Below, piece by piece: positions 1 through 11,560 of a stretch of DNA of 64,000 bases. The notes beneath the pieces are model-generated. The model did not search any database. It was not told where the DNA came from and worked only from the letters and a program-made list of their open reading frames with translations. Position 1 is the stretch's first letter; every line of letters starts with the position of its first letter. Origin of the DNA: Talpa occidentalis. Taxonomy: Eukaryota; Chordata; Mammalia; Eulipotyphla; Talpidae. The stretch covers positions 120,084,615-120,148,614 of the forward strand of contig NW_023603184.1 of NCBI RefSeq assembly GCF_014898055.3, given 5' to 3'. Position numbers and translations under genes: made by a program.

Positions 1-449
1 CAAAACTGTGCTTTTACAAATTATATCACCAGTAAGTAATCTGAGGATATGATGGGAACACTAGAGATATTTAGTTAGCAGTTCACTGATTATTGACTCT
101 GAGGAAATAATCACAGCAACATGTGTCAGTAGATAAGCAGTTTATATATTATAAAAATGGATAATTTTTACAGTTCATACTGTATTTTCTCATATTATTT
201 TGACAGCAAACATGCCAGAATATGAAAGAGCTTAATATTATTGAATTAATTTTGTTTATTTTCTAAAATACTTAACTCCAGGTACAGCATTAACTCACAT
301 GTTCTTCATAAATTTCAATGTGGGTAAATTTATAGTGTATATTAAGATTGGCTGCATAGCCTCCCTAGTATAATGAACCCTATTTTTATCCTAAACTAAA
401 ATATATACTGAGCATCTATAATGGTATAGGAAACTTGGTTACCATATAG
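1..449. other. No recognised feature
   Basis: AT-rich sequence with no open frame of note and no repeat I can name. Confidence 0.6.
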
Positions 450-1228
450 TAGCTTTTTTTGGTAATTTCTTTTTTTTATTTATATCTTTTACAACATTGT
501 GTATTCCTCATAAAATTCCCACCACCAGTTCACCTGTGAACCTTCACCATAGTCCCTTGTGCTCCTTTCTCCCCTGTTTTGATCCCCTTTTCTCCCCCTC
601 CCCCTCACAGAATGTCTCTTATTTGTGGTTGCCTGATAGCTTTTTGTCTGTTTTTTTTTTCCCTGACCCCTTATTTGGTTCCCCTATTTTCCTCCTATAA
701 ATGAAACTATTTGGGCCTCCCCGGTGGCGCAGCGGTTGAGCGCTGGGTTGCGAAGCTGCGCGCGGCCTCTGCGGCGCCGGTTCGATTCCCGGCTGCTCCC
801 CGGCCACCAGAGGAGGGTCCCACATGGCACGCAGACCCCTCCTGCCGCCCGCTGCTCCCCTCAGCAGTGTACTTCGGTCCTTCTGCCTGCTCTGCTCCCC
901 GCTCTGGCTCTGGTGAATTCTCTCGCCCTCCCGCGCTTCTGACTGTACCCAGTGCATGTATAAACAAAACAAACAAACAAACCAGCAAACAAATAAATAA
1001 AGCATGCCTCTATAAAAAAAAATAAAATAAAATAAAAAAAAATGAAACTATTTGATATTTTTCTTTTGCCTTCTGGCTTATTTCACTGAGCATGATCCCT
1101 TCTAGCTCCATCCATGTTGCTGCATGTGGCATGAATTTATCTTTTTAATTGCTGAATAGTATTCCATTATGTATATATGCCACATCTTCTTGATCCAGCC
1201 ATCTATTTGTAGGCATTTGGGTTGTAAA
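450..1228 (-). mobile_element. L1 LINE 3' end, antisense, split by a SINE
   Basis: Read on the minus strand this is the end of L1 ORF2 plus 3'UTR. Diagnostic antisense phrases are the stretch at 1079-1135 (TTTCACTGAGCATGAT..., TCCATCCATGTTGCTGCA) and the 'attccattatgtatatatgcc' segment near 1160-1182. The 3'UTR side (480-700) is pyrimidine-rich on this strand. A SINE with its own duplication interrupts it at 713-1039. Outer limits are approximate. Confidence 0.7.
713..1039 (+). mobile_element. tRNA-derived SINE, type A, full length
   Basis: Head GGGCCTCCCCGGTGGCGCAG, B-box-like GGTTCGATTCCC near 780-790, type A body and an A-rich (aaac/aaat)n tail. The 14-bp duplication aaatgaaactattt flanks it at 699-712 and 1040-1053. 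It sits inside the antisense L1 end, so it is younger than that L1. Confidence 0.93.
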
Positions 1229-1451
1229 GAGCCTTTAAGAGGTAATTTACAAAAATAACTCACCTAATGGCCCAAAAATATTTACACATCTGCCATGTGT
1301 GTAAATACACATTCAAGCAACAACTAGCACCTATTATGGAAAAGTCAGAAGAGATGTGACATTCCAGTGGAACACCATTCTCACCAAAAAGTAGCTCACA
1401 GGCCAGTGCATCAGCCACACAGGCACAGTGAGGTTAAGACTGAACATGGAG

Positions 1452-1754
1452 GGCCTCCCCGGTGGCACAGCGGTTGAGCACTGGGTTGCGAAGCTGCCCG
1501 CAGCCTCTGCAGCACCGGTTCGTTCCCCGGCTGCTCCCCAGCCACCGAAGGAGGGTCCCACATGGTGCGCAGACCTTACCTGCCACCCGCTGCTCCCCTC
1601 AGCAGTGTACTTCGGTCCTTCTGCCTGCTCTGCTCCCCGCTCTGGCTCTGGTGAATTCTCTCACCCTCCTGTGCTTCTGACTGTACCCAGTCAGCTTGTA
1701 TAAATAAATAAATGAATAAATTAATTAATTAATTAATTAATTAAAAAAAAAAAA
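1452..1754 (+). mobile_element. tRNA-derived SINE, type A
   Basis: Full-length type A copy ending in (aatt)n and a poly(A) run. The exact 16-bp duplication aagactgaacatggag lies at 1436-1451 and 1755-1770, marking a clean insertion. Confidence 0.94.
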
Positions 1755-1770
1755 AAGACTGAACATGGAG

Positions 1771-2356
1771 ATGCACCCTTGAGCAGAAGAGGAGAGCACA
1801 GTTCATCTCAAGGGTTAACATCCATTAGAAAGACATTTAGAATTCACTGGATACCTGAGAATATACAAAGCACTCTTACATTACTCTCATTTTTTCAGGA
1901 AATGGGAGATAAAACAAATTCATAAGCAAAGTTAGGGAAAGAAATCATTACTCTTCAGTTTAAGGACTCTAACTTGATCCAACTGATGTTAGAGAGAACA
2001 GATTCTTAAACAGACTAGTAGTCTGCAGAAATTCAGGGAGAAAAACACAGTACAAACTAATCAATAAATTTTATATTGAACATGAACACAGAGGGCTTCT
2101 GAAGCAAAAATTTCAGCAACTAAAGTCTACATAAGAGGTCTTCAGTCAGGCCCTCTATCTGACAACTTCCTAATTAGATCCCTATTTGCAAGACTTATTT
2201 ATACCTTTCTGGGATAATCAAGGTGACTTCCTCACCATAGCCAAAAGTTTTATTAAGAAAATGTCATGACCCAATTAAAGTCCTTCAGCAACAATTATAA
2301 TTTCTAAAAGTCAGCAGGGAAATTCAAAAGGCAACTATTAATTCAACAAATGTTTA
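1771..2356. other. No recognised feature
   Basis: Unassigned AT-rich DNA between a SINE and the MLT1 LTR. A faint MIR-like phrase ('caaagcactcttacattactctcatttt') near 1867 is too short to call. Confidence 0.5.
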
Positions 2357-2733
2357 TGTATTAGTTTTCTAGGTCTACCATAACAAACAACCAGAAGCTA
2401 GGTGGTGTGAACAACCCATATTTATTTTCTCACATTTCTGGAGGCTAGAAATCAGAGATCTATGTCTCTGCAGGACTGCTTTCTTTCGAGGTCAGTCTCC
2501 TTGGCTTGTAGATGGCCACTTTCTCCTCCTATATCTTCACATAATCTCCCCTCTTTGTGTTCTGTACCTTGATGTCCTTTTTGTCTAAGGACACTAGTAA
2601 CATGGACTAGGGCCTGCCCTAATAACCTCACTTTAACTTAATAACCCAATCCCCAAATACAGTCCATTCTGAGGTAATGGTAGCCAGGAATTCAACATAT
2701 GAATTGTGAGGGGCCACAATTCAGTCTCTAACA
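2357..2733 (+). mobile_element. MLT1-type LTR (ERVL-MaLR), solo
   Basis: Starts TGTATTAGTTTTCTAGG and ends ...TCTCTAACA, the usual MLT1 termini (TG...CA). Internal landmarks are 'taccataacaaac', the 'cacatttctggaggctagaa' segment and a late 'ggggccacaattcag'. No internal retroviral sequence flanks it and no 5-bp duplication survives, so it is an old solo LTR. Confidence 0.85.
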
Positions 2734-2844
2734 CATACCTAATCTGTGCCAGGCTAGGATGAGGGTTAAAAATACAAACAAGACCCATAAGTCATCACTG
2801 TGTCATCCCTCTCACTGTTACTTAATCATCTGCCATGTTTCTTA

Positions 2845-2986
2845 TACATATGCAGTAACTGAAAGATAGAAAATTAAAAGACATCAACTCTAATGAACCA
2901 TAGCAATACCTTTTATATGCTAGTTACACGTATACAGTAATTGAGGAACAGAAATTAATTTATATCAAATCTAATGAGCCACAGTC
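2845..2986. repeat. Diverged local tandem duplication
   Basis: Two segments (about 2845-2906 and 2928-2986) share the order 'ta-cagtaa-tga...aga/acagaaa...atcaa-tctaatgaNccaNag'. They are roughly three-quarters identical by eye with several indels, which suggests an old local duplication. Confidence 0.5.
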
Positions 2987-3708
2987 TATAACTGATAAAT
3001 CATGCAACCATATTGAAAAAGAGTGGGAAATGAGAATGAAATGAGAAGCACATGGGAAGGTACTCTCTAAGGCTATAGCCCAGAGCTTCCATACCACACA
3101 CAGCTTGGGTAGCCTTCAACCCAGTCAAAGTACCTAAAGGTTCCCAGTCTCCTGTTTAGAAACTCACTTGCTCTAATACAAACAATGCCAGTGAGTAGCA
3201 CTGAACATACAATTTAAGTCAATCCAATCACTACCTGAAAGTTCAGGTTGGGTTTCCATATTTTAAAATTACTCTAAGATTGTGTTGTTTTTCTCTCTTA
3301 GGAAGTGGAAGTTATCACTTGAGCCTGTGACAATCTTCCAGCAAGTATACATTTCTAGTATCCAGGCAGAGTCATGACAGCAAACATATTACCAACAGCT
3401 CGGATCATAAAAATCATGTTAAAGAGCTTATTCTTAGGCTCCTTTGTCCTGCAACTCCACAGTCTTGATCTTTTCATTCCTTTTGTGCTTCCATTTTGAG
3501 TCAAGAGCTGTAGTACTTGTAGCATTAGAATGGCCAAAAAAAAAAAAAAAATCATTATTTAAAAAGCCAGGCCAGAACTTAAAATAATTCTATAAAGATA
3601 ATAATTTAATTATTTTTAAAATATCAATAACAACAGGACTGAAGGGAAGGAAAACAGTGCCATATTTCTGAAGGGAAATTTAGTAATATAAGCCAAATTA
3701 TTTGCCTT
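2987..3708. other. No recognised feature
   Basis: Unassigned. Contains a 16-A run at 3536-3551 with no gene body on either side that I recognise. Confidence 0.5.
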
Positions 3709-3726
3709 AAAAAGTTCACACTTTTT

Positions 3727-3994
3727 TTGGGGGGGGCCTCCCCGGGGGCGCAGCGGTTGAGCGCTGGGTTGCGAAGCTGCCCGCAGCCTCTGCAGCGCCG
3801 GTTCGATCCCCGGTTCCCGGCGAGGGTCCCACATGGCGCGCAGACCTCTCCTGCCGCCCGCTGCTCCCCTCAGCAGTGTACTTCGTCACTCTGCCTGCTC
3901 TGCTCCCCACTCTGGCTCCGGTGGATTCTCTCACCCTCCCGCGCTTCTGACTGTACCCAGTGCTTGTACAAATAAATAAATCTTTAAAAAAAAA
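3727..3994 (+). mobile_element. tRNA-derived SINE, type A
   Basis: Type A copy with a shortened central region ('ggttcccggcgagggtccc'). The 18-bp duplication aaaaagttcacacttttt flanks it at 3709-3726 and 3995-4012. Confidence 0.93.
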
Positions 3995-4024
3995 AAAAAG
4001 TTCACACTTTTTGACCTATAATTG

Positions 4025-4215
4025 CATGATTAGGAATTGTCCCCAATGATGTGCATAAAAATTTGAGAGCCATTATATTCATTATATGAAATCTGGAAAC
4101 AACCTTAACATCCAAGGTATTTGGTTAAAGAAATTATGGCACATTCAGAAAGACAGGATAGAGAACATTAAGAATATTCATTGATATGGGGAATCTTTGA
4201 ACTACAATGAAGTCT
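4025..4215 (+). mobile_element. Old L1 ORF2 3'-end fragment
   Basis: The 'tctggaaacaacctta-catccaa' and 'ttggttaaagaaattatggcacattca' segments match the terminal ORF2 region of old L1M elements, followed by the typical 'tgatatgggga' stretch. Heavily decayed; no frame remains. Confidence 0.5.
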
Positions 4216-4669
4216 AAAATTTAAATTGTCTAAAATAGAACTATAACTGAACCACAGTTTTTAACTGCATTACATTTATTTCAGGTGTGCCTTTTATTTA
4301 TGGCCTAATTTTAGAATGCAATCCTTAAGATGAAATTATACATGGCAAAAAAAATCTATTAAAATTTATTAAAGCCACAGAGACTTGATAGTAAAATTAA
4401 AATGAGCAAACTCTGAAGGCCAACTGGAACACTATAAAATTCTCCACCTCAATTAGGAGTTATTCAAAGGCAGGGTAGTCTGGATGTCCAGTTACATACA
4501 GACCTTCCCTTTGTTCCTTCCTTTCATCTGTTCAGTGGTTCTTCAACTCAAATGTGCACAAAACATTCTGACCCCTGTAACACACATAAAATCTTCTCTA
4601 TCTTCTGTTAGGATTGATTCAAAGGATTTCTTTGACAGTGCTTTTACTTCACCCCAGTGACGACTACAT

Positions 4670-4880
4670 ACGAATTATATAGTATATACACACATATACA
4701 TATAACACGTATATTATACAGTATATGTGTAAACAAATATATATACACAATTCATATTCTGAAAACATATTCCTTAAAAATGTGCACTTTATAACATACA
4801 TTTTACACATATATAGATAAAATATTTTTCACATATATGGTCATAAAAATGTATAGTTTATATATGAATATGTGCTAGAT
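4670..4880. repeat. AT/CA-rich low-complexity tract
   Basis: Irregular (TA)n/(TACA)n with many tatata and acacatat runs. It is a degenerate dinucleotide repeat. Confidence 0.7.
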
Positions 4881-5479
4881 TGATTTACTATACTTTTGTG
4901 CTTTTCTACAACTAACAATTATCTTGCAATCAGAAGAAAACAAGACCTTTTTATATAAACTAGCAGACATGATTCTTCGACACATGTGACCACATCACAA
5001 GGAAATCAGACAAATCCATAACTCATTGATTTAGCATTTCCCAAGTTAATGAGGCAGAGCCATTCCACATTAAAATGTGTTCCTCAGGCTGCGGCATGTG
5101 GAGCTCCTTATTTTATGTTGCCTACTCTGAGAGTTGCTGTTCCCTATATTAAATAACCTCAGACTTCCGTAATTCTGGAGTTCCTGCAACTTTGTTGTTC
5201 TCTATCTGCTGCCTCTGAGCCTGTTTTTAGGGAGCCACCCAGCTGCTTCTTTTCCTAGCATGCTGTCTATCTTCTTTACAGGGTAAACCCAGGCAATTAA
5301 ACATGCCATAACTATCCCTAAACCCAGAGGTACTAATTGATTGGGTCTAAGTGTCCATTTATTGCCCCAACACAAGTTCTTTTACTTGAACACATGAACT
5401 CTGCGACACACACTATGGCTTCACATAGGCCTTTTCTCTAAAAGCTAGTATGTGCTGAGTGTGACCTGTGTCCCCAGAA
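4881..5479. other. No recognised feature
   Basis: Unassigned. The part from 5080 to 5300 is less AT-rich and could be an old LTR or unique DNA; no termini found. Confidence 0.45.
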
Positions 5480-5625
5480 TTGCCCTAGTATTCTACAAGT
5501 ATTAACCTTGAATCCTCTCAATACCAGGATGTAAGCAAAAGAAGCTCCATTTTACAGTTAGTGACGGTGCATTCAGGCCACAAACCCAGGCAATCTGCTT
5601 CTCAGAGAGATGCTGTCAGATAATT
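5480..5625 (+). mobile_element. MIR SINE fragment
   Basis: The order 'ctacaagtattaaccttgaatcctctcaa ... ctccattttacag ... aaacccaggcaatctg' follows the MIR core and 3' half. Strongly diverged. Confidence 0.5.
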
Positions 5626-5924
5626 GACCTCAGGGTTTTAAAGCAAGATGCTTAAAAAATAATAATAATAATCTGCCCAGATTCCCTCATCTTTTTGTAA
5701 ATCATGATCTCATATATTCACTAGATCTCAATTTTCATATGATCCTAGCAATTTAAAAGGCTTACAATGTCATTCTGATTAAAGGGTCAAAGCCCTTTTT
5801 CATCACAGCATCATAAAAATCATACCCATTCCTTCATAAAGAAAGATACAAAGCTTACAGTATTATTCCCATCCCCAAACACAAAGCCTTCTTAGCGTAT
5901 AAATATGTTGAATTGCAATCTAAT

Positions 5925-6148
5925 GTAGTGGTTAAAAGCATGTGCTTAAAAGACAAGCTGCCATGTTTACCATCTCTGCAATTTATGATCTGTGTGGCAT
6001 TAAGCAGAGCCCTTAACCTCTCTGAGCCTTTGCTACTCATTAAACGAATACTGGTAACTACCAACACCACCGGATCACTGTAAAGACTAAATGAAATAAC
6101 ATATGCAAAGTACTTATGTTCTGTTACCTGCCACTTCATAAATGTTCA
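5925..6148 (+). mobile_element. MIR SINE
   Basis: 'tagtggttaaaagcatgtgct' near 5927 is the MIR 5' region. 'ccttaacctctctgagcctttgct' and 'taaatgaaataacatatgcaaagtactta' are the core and 3' region in the right order. Nearly full length, old. Confidence 0.75.
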
Positions 6149-6544
6149 TTACATTTATAAAGTTTTAACCCAGTTCAGTTTTCAGCAAGATGCTTGACTT
6201 CACAAAAGAGGCCTGGCATGCTAATAAAGAGTTCGCTCCAAAAATTCCTTCACTTACAAACCTCTTCATAATTATCCATAAGGAAATAAAAAAGCAGAAT
6301 GATACTAATCACTCTTCTGAAATCAATAAGTACACAAGACAATTTTTAAACTAAGCTAATTTTACCCTCCAAAGATAAAATTTTGACAAACTTTACAAAA
6401 AAGATAAGCTTTTTTTTCTGAAACAAAAATGAGATAATAGGCCTATTGTTTTTCATAATTTGGTCTTTTTTTCCCAAAGAAAATATGCAACTCCAATTTT
6501 CACAAACCCTACCACTCTGTTTTTTGAATTCTCAGTTTCCTATT
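6149..6544. other. No recognised feature
   Basis: AT-rich spacer between two MIRs. Confidence 0.5.
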
Positions 6545-6742
6545 ACCGTCATCTGACATTAGATTCCATGCACCATTTGTGGGGCCTGGGGCATCTACAA
6601 AATAAGGTGACAGTGTCTACACAAAGGGCTCCTGGGGATTAAATGAGATAGCGAGTGTCCCATGCTTCATGTGCTTTAAAAAAAAAAAAATACCAGGAAG
6701 CACTTGATAGATGCAGCTATTAATAACATCATTATTTGAATT
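6545..6742 (+). mobile_element. MIR SINE fragment with internal A run
   Basis: 'gggattaaatgagatagcgagtg' and 'caggaagcacttgatagatgcagctattaataac' match the MIR 3' half. A 13-A run at 6679-6691 interrupts it. Confidence 0.6.
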
Positions 6743-8449
6743 TTTCCCTGCAAATTGAACAACAGAGACCAACAGTTTGCAATAGTGTCCACTGTTGTGG
6801 AAAGCACAGATCCTGAGCTGGGTAACGATCATGAAGAAGTGTGAATGCTATAGTTCAGCAAGTTCTTTCTTAGTAACAAACCTGCAAACATTCTGGATTA
6901 AAATATCACAGGAATTCCAGCACAAAGGCCAATCACATCAAATTTTAAAATGGCCCTGCAGAGTTTGCATCTCCCAAATAGCCACTTTCGGTCGATTTTG
7001 AGTGGTGATTAATGGATACTTGTTAGTTTAGTGCTAGGTGCAATGTTTGATTCCCTCTTGTGTGTATGAAGCACAGATGTGAGGTAGAGCATCCCATCCT
7101 GGCTGGATAGAAGGAGGATTTGGGGGGGCTTCAGGAACAGATGATGCACAACCCAATTAAAACTGAATGGGGGAGGGGGCTGGGTGTCTGTAGTGTTCTA
7201 TTTTGTTTTGAAGTTCCCCAGGTGAATTGAAGACATGGTGAGAACTGAGAACCACTGGTATAAGGGGAAATAAAAGAAGTCGACGAGAACATTTTGGAAG
7301 GAAAGATGAGGCCAGGTTATAAAAAATACAATTGTCCAATTACATACTTAGAGGGTGACTGATAATTCTATAACACAATTACACGTATCACAATTAAGCA
7401 TTGAACCCCAAGCTAATCAAAATCACATAAACTCAAGACTGTGACTCATACAAATGGAAGTCATTCACTGTTATATTTTGAAATGGGCTGAACTCCAGAA
7501 CACGGTAGAATTCATAAAGAAATTGTAGTTGCCTTTTGGAGGGACAGGGGGCCTGAGAACTAACCCTACTATAGAGGTCATGTTTGCCTCCTTAGGTTAT
7601 CCACAGATCAAGCCTGAGTCACATCTCTACTGCAGGGAGAAACCAGACATCTCTGAGCATCACAGCTGTGCTGTCTTATTACAGTAGCTTCAAATTTCAT
7701 GGACCATGGTCTATGCTGGTGAAAGAGAAGCAGGTAGCTAGCCTGCTAAGCAAGAGTCAGAGAGTGGCTGCTTTGGTTCAGAAGGCTTTCGGGGCAGAGT
7801 GTGATGGCATACAGATGCTGTCAAGAGTTATGAAGAGATCAACATTCACCAGTCATGTTGCAGCCTGAGTACTAAGGTCTTGCAGTGGAAGGCAGAAGGG
7901 GCACCCACTCATTACAACCTCACCTTCAGGAAGGCACCACAGTGGCCAGAAAACTTCACAGCATTCCCAGCACATTCAGAGCCTGTGGGTCGGAGCTCCT
8001 CTCCTCCACAGGCACCGCACACCTCAGGGCCCCCCACACAGTCTTCCTCACCAGGGGAGGTCAGCCCTTGATTTCTTGTGGTTCCTCTCTGAGTTAGTGT
8101 AGGTGTGCAACAGGTCTCTAGGACTTTTACATTACTCACCCCTTAGTCCATGGGGGAATTCATTTCAAAATCCCCAGTGATGCTATGATACTGTTTTTTA
8201 TATATATATATACCTATGATAAAGTTTAATTTATAAGTTAGGCATTGCAAGAAATTACTAATACTATCTAATGATAAAATACAACAACTATAAAATATAA
8301 TATAATATGGGGTCCCTCCATATCTCTTTTTCTAGCTTATCTTCTGGAATATTTTTGGACTGTGGGTGACTGCAACTGAAACCACAGAGAACAAAACAGC
8401 TGACATCTTGTAAAACATCTTTTAAAATAATACAGCTTTTAAAACAATA
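6743..8449. other. Unassigned, with a GC-richer block
   Basis: Mostly unremarkable. From about 7610 to 8120 composition is more balanced and short frames appear on both strands, but there are no convincing splice sites, codon bias or family motifs. An (AT)n run lies at about 8199-8213. Confidence 0.45.
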
Positions 8450-9955
8450 TCTGTATTCAATGAACAACTCCTCCTTCCTCCTTCCCCCTGGCAGTCACCT
8501 TTCTACTTTTATTTCTAAGAGCTCGACTACTTTTCTGCTTGTCCCGGGCCTGACCTGCACCCAGCACCAGAGACGCTGCAGGGGCCAGCGCTGGACAGTG
8601 CAGACCTGCCTGACATGCCAGAGAAGCCAGCAGCTCCTCAACGATCCTGGACATGTGCTCTGGGGAGACCGGCCTGAGGCCCAGCTGGGAAACCAAACAG
8701 ATCCCAGACCACCACAGCCTCTGCCGAACACAGCCCACACCCCATTCCAGCCCACCTCCCTGAGGAGAAAGTGCAGCCTCAAAGCTCTAATCACCAGTGA
8801 TGAAGTCACCCTGCTTTCCAAATAAAGTCTGTTTCAAAAAAAAAAAAAAAAGAGTGACTACTTTAGTTACCTCATAAAAGTAGAATCAGTCAGTATGTCT
8901 TTTTGTTACTTGTTTACTACATTTAGCATAATGACCTCAAGGTTCATCCATGCTATAGCATCTGACAAGGCTGAAGAATATTCCATTGTATGTGTATACC
9001 ACACTTATTTATTCATTCATTCACTGATGGACAATTAGGTTGCTTCCATCTGTTGACTACTATGATAATTCTGCAATGAACATGAGCTCTCAAGAATTTT
9101 ACAATATCTCTTCAACATTCTGTTTTCAATTATTTAGATATATTGATATATCCAAAAGAGGAACTGCTGGACCACTGGGTAGTACAATTTTTAACTTTTT
9201 GAGGAACGTCTATTCTGTTTTCCACAAAGGCTGCACCATTTTACTTTCTGGCCAACAGTGGGCAAGGGTTCCAATTTCCCTACATCTTCACCAACACTTG
9301 CTATTTTCTGGGGATTTTGATAGTGGTCATCACAAAGGGTATAAAGTGGTATCTCATTGTGGGTTTGATTTGCATTTCCCTGATGATTAGCAATTTGAGC
9401 ACATTTTCCTATGTATAGCAACCATTTATGTATTTTTTCTGAAGAAATATCTAAGTTCTTTGTCCATTTTGTCCAGTGTTGATTTGCTTTGTCGTTGTTA
9501 CTGAACTGTAGGAATTCTTTGTATATTCTGGATATTAACCCCTCATAAGACACCTGATTTGCAAATATCTTACCCCTTCTGGATGTTGCCTTTACATTCT
9601 ATTGTTTCCTTTGCTGCACAGAACTTTTTGAGTTCGGTATGGTCCCATTTGTCTATTTTTGCATTTGCTGCCTGTTCTTTGGTGTCATATCCAAAACATT
9701 ATCTCAAAATCCAACATTACCTCAAAATCCAACATTTTCCCATGATTTCTTCTAGGAGTTTTATAGTTTCAGGACTTATGTTTAGGTCTTTAATCCATTT
9801 TCAGTTAATTTTCACATGTGGTATAAGGTAAGAATCCAATTGCGAATGTGGATATTCAGTTTTCTGAGCACAATTTGTGGAAGAGACTGTCCTTTCCCTA
9901 TTATGTAGCCTTAGTACCCTCTTGAAGGTCATCTGATCATATACTCAAGTATTTA
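8450..9955 (-). mobile_element. L1M LINE 3' end, antisense, split by a retrocopy
   Basis: The minus strand reads L1 ORF2 C-terminal region into 3'UTR. Antisense landmarks are 'acctcaaggttcatccatgct' at 8933, 'gaatattccattgtatgtgta' at 8977, the 'gaactgctggaccactgggta' segment at 9162, 'tggtatctcattgtgggtttg' near 9348 and 'tctttgtccattttgtccagtg' at 9457. The retrocopy at 8534-8850 interrupts its 3'UTR. A 19-bp unit is repeated at about 9701-9737. Frames are destroyed by substitutions and indels. Confidence 0.85.
8534..8850 (+). pseudogene. Processed retrocopy of an unidentified mRNA 3' end
   Basis: A GC-rich block, unlike its AT-rich flanks, ends in AATAAA at 8821-8826 and a poly(A) run at 8836-8851. 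The 9-mer gactacttt occurs on both sides (8525-8533 and 8856-8864), and allowing a 2-bp indel the match extends into 'agag'. It therefore looks like a 5'-truncated reverse-transcribed mRNA inserted in the antisense L1. One plus-strand frame is open from about 8552 to a TGA near 8676 and contains SADLPDMPEKPAAPQ; the rest would be 3'UTR. I do not recognise the parent gene. Confidence 0.65.
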
Positions 9956-10299
9956 TTTTTAAGGTCCTATTTTTAATATACATAAATCAAAACTGTGTCC
10001 CCACTGTCTAAGCTATTTTATAATCTGCTTCTTTATTTAAAAATACATTATCAATGTCCATTCCCCTTGTACTTAATATTCTTTTTTTTAATCATTTTAA
10101 GGTCTTATTCTCCTGATTATGAAGGCAACATATGCTCAATGTGAGAAAATTAAGTAGAAAATAAATCACCAAGCATCCCATAGCCAAAGAGAACCATTAC
10201 TGATTTGATATATTCAAATTCTTCCACATTGTAATCTGACAAATATTTGCTGATAGTCTACTATTGATACTTTGCAGTCACTAAACTTTAGTGGGGATA

Positions 10300-10388
10300 C
10301 AAATAAAACAGCATCTAGACATTTCCTGGCACATAAAAGGTAGTCAAATACTTATTGAATGAATAGGTGAATGAATAAATGAAGAAAT
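10300..10388 (+). mobile_element. L2/MIR-type 3' terminal fragment
   Basis: 'tttcctggcacataaaaggtagtcaaatacttattgaatgaat' is the shared terminal motif (tgcctggcacatagtaggtgctcaataaat). Short and old. Confidence 0.5.
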
Positions 10389-10389
10389 C

Positions 10390-11560
10390 TATGGCCTTGA
10401 CAAATTTATGGTCAGTCTGTTTTATGGAGTAAAAAGGTACAAAAATCACTACAGGAGAATGATAAGTGTTACAACCAGACTGTGGCAAGAATGGTAGGAG
10501 AACCAAAGCACAGAAATAGCACTTAAAAGTTGAGGTCACGGGCCTCCCCTGGTGGCTCAGTGGTTGAGCACTGGGCTGCGAGGCTGCCCGCAGCCTCTGC
10601 AGCGCCGGTTCATTCCCCAGCCACCGGCGAGGGTCCCACAAAAAAAAAAAAAAAAACTAAGTTGAGGTCACTTCCTCCAGATGAGATGGTAACTGCTGAG
10701 TCTTAAAAGAGGAGCACGAGACGAGAGTTAGGGGAAAGGCAAGGAAAGAGCAATCAGGGGAGTAATGTTTCCCCATAACCAAATCAACGAACAAGAACAA
10801 AGGAAAAAGAGAATGTGGCATGTCCAAGGAACTGCAGAGTCCAATTGCAAGGAAAGGCAATAGCAAAAGCGTGTCTCCATGCATCTGTGTGCACGTTTGT
10901 GTGAGCGCATGAGGGTGGGAGAAGTGTGTGGTAAAAGAGCAACCCAGGAGGCTGATGAGCAAAGAAAGGGTTTTGACTATATGCTCAAGAGTTTCAACTT
11001 CTTCTTGAAAACTACAGGCCTGAGTGAGAAATTCAGGCATGAAAATTGTATGTTCAATGTTGTATACAATCCTCTAGCTGTACTTTAAGTGGGTGACAAA
11101 ACTGGAAGCTGTTAGAGGTTTTCCTCAAGATTCTAAATTAAAAGTGACTCATGTCTGACTCAAGCCAGTCTGTAGTGGGAGGAAGGACAGAGTTGTCCGT
11201 TATTAAGGAAAAAAGGCAACAGGGTTTGTCCAGTGATCAGATGTGGTCAGTAGGAGGGAAAAATTTCCAGACAACTCCCTGTTTTCTGCATAGCAGGATT
11301 ACAAGAGAAAGAGCAGCTGGAGGAGAGAAGATGTAGAAAATGATGAGTTCCGTTGGGGGTATGTTGAGTGTAAGGTGTCTGTGAAGCATCAAGGTATAGG
11401 TCTCCAGAAAGATATGGCTTAAAGAATTGAGTTGGAAGAAGAGCAAAGAGTTGAAACCAAGAAGTGAAAAAGATCAGGTGAGGGACAGAAAAGGAGAGAA
11501 CGTCAGCCCTTAACAAAGGGATGGAAGAAATCTGGGAGAGAGATTGAGAAGGGAACTGGC
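10390..11560 (-). mobile_element. L2 LINE, antisense, interrupted by a short SINE
   Basis: Landmarks in antisense order are 'gataagtgttacaac' (10460), 'ggcatgtccaaggaactgcagag' (10816), 'gagggtgggagaagtgtgtgg' (10910), 'gttttgactatatgctcaagag' (10970) and the purine-rich stretch to about 11560. They follow the L2 antisense order as I know it, but divergence is high and ends are approximate. Confidence 0.5.
10540..10658 (+). mobile_element. Short-form tRNA-derived SINE (head only)
   Basis: Contains only the tRNA-like head, from GGGCCTCCCCTGG through a B-box-like GGTTCATTCCCC to GAGGGTCCCAC, then directly poly(A). Full-length copies continue with tggcgcgcagacc at this point. The 13-bp duplication aagttgaggtcac flanks it at 10527-10539 and 10659-10671, so this is a complete insertion and not a later deletion. 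The copy at 40223 has the same junction. Confidence 0.9.

Noticed and set aside
711..1025. Open frames of 70-130 codons over the SINEs (also at 1428, 3727, 41510, 47522, 50464 and others)
   Set aside because: They recur with the same peptide fragments wherever the SINE occurs, in both strands, and reflect its GC-rich body, not genes.
3355..3555. Minus-strand segment with an exon-like look (polypyrimidine run, then a short frame containing 'NGSTKGMKRSRLWSCRTKEPKN')
   Set aside because: The pyrimidine run is a simple T tract, the alternative frame stops quickly and I cannot tie it to a known protein.
8460..8825. 121-codon plus-strand frame and two minus-strand frames
   Set aside because: They span L1 sequence and the retrocopy across its insertion boundary, so they cannot be one gene.
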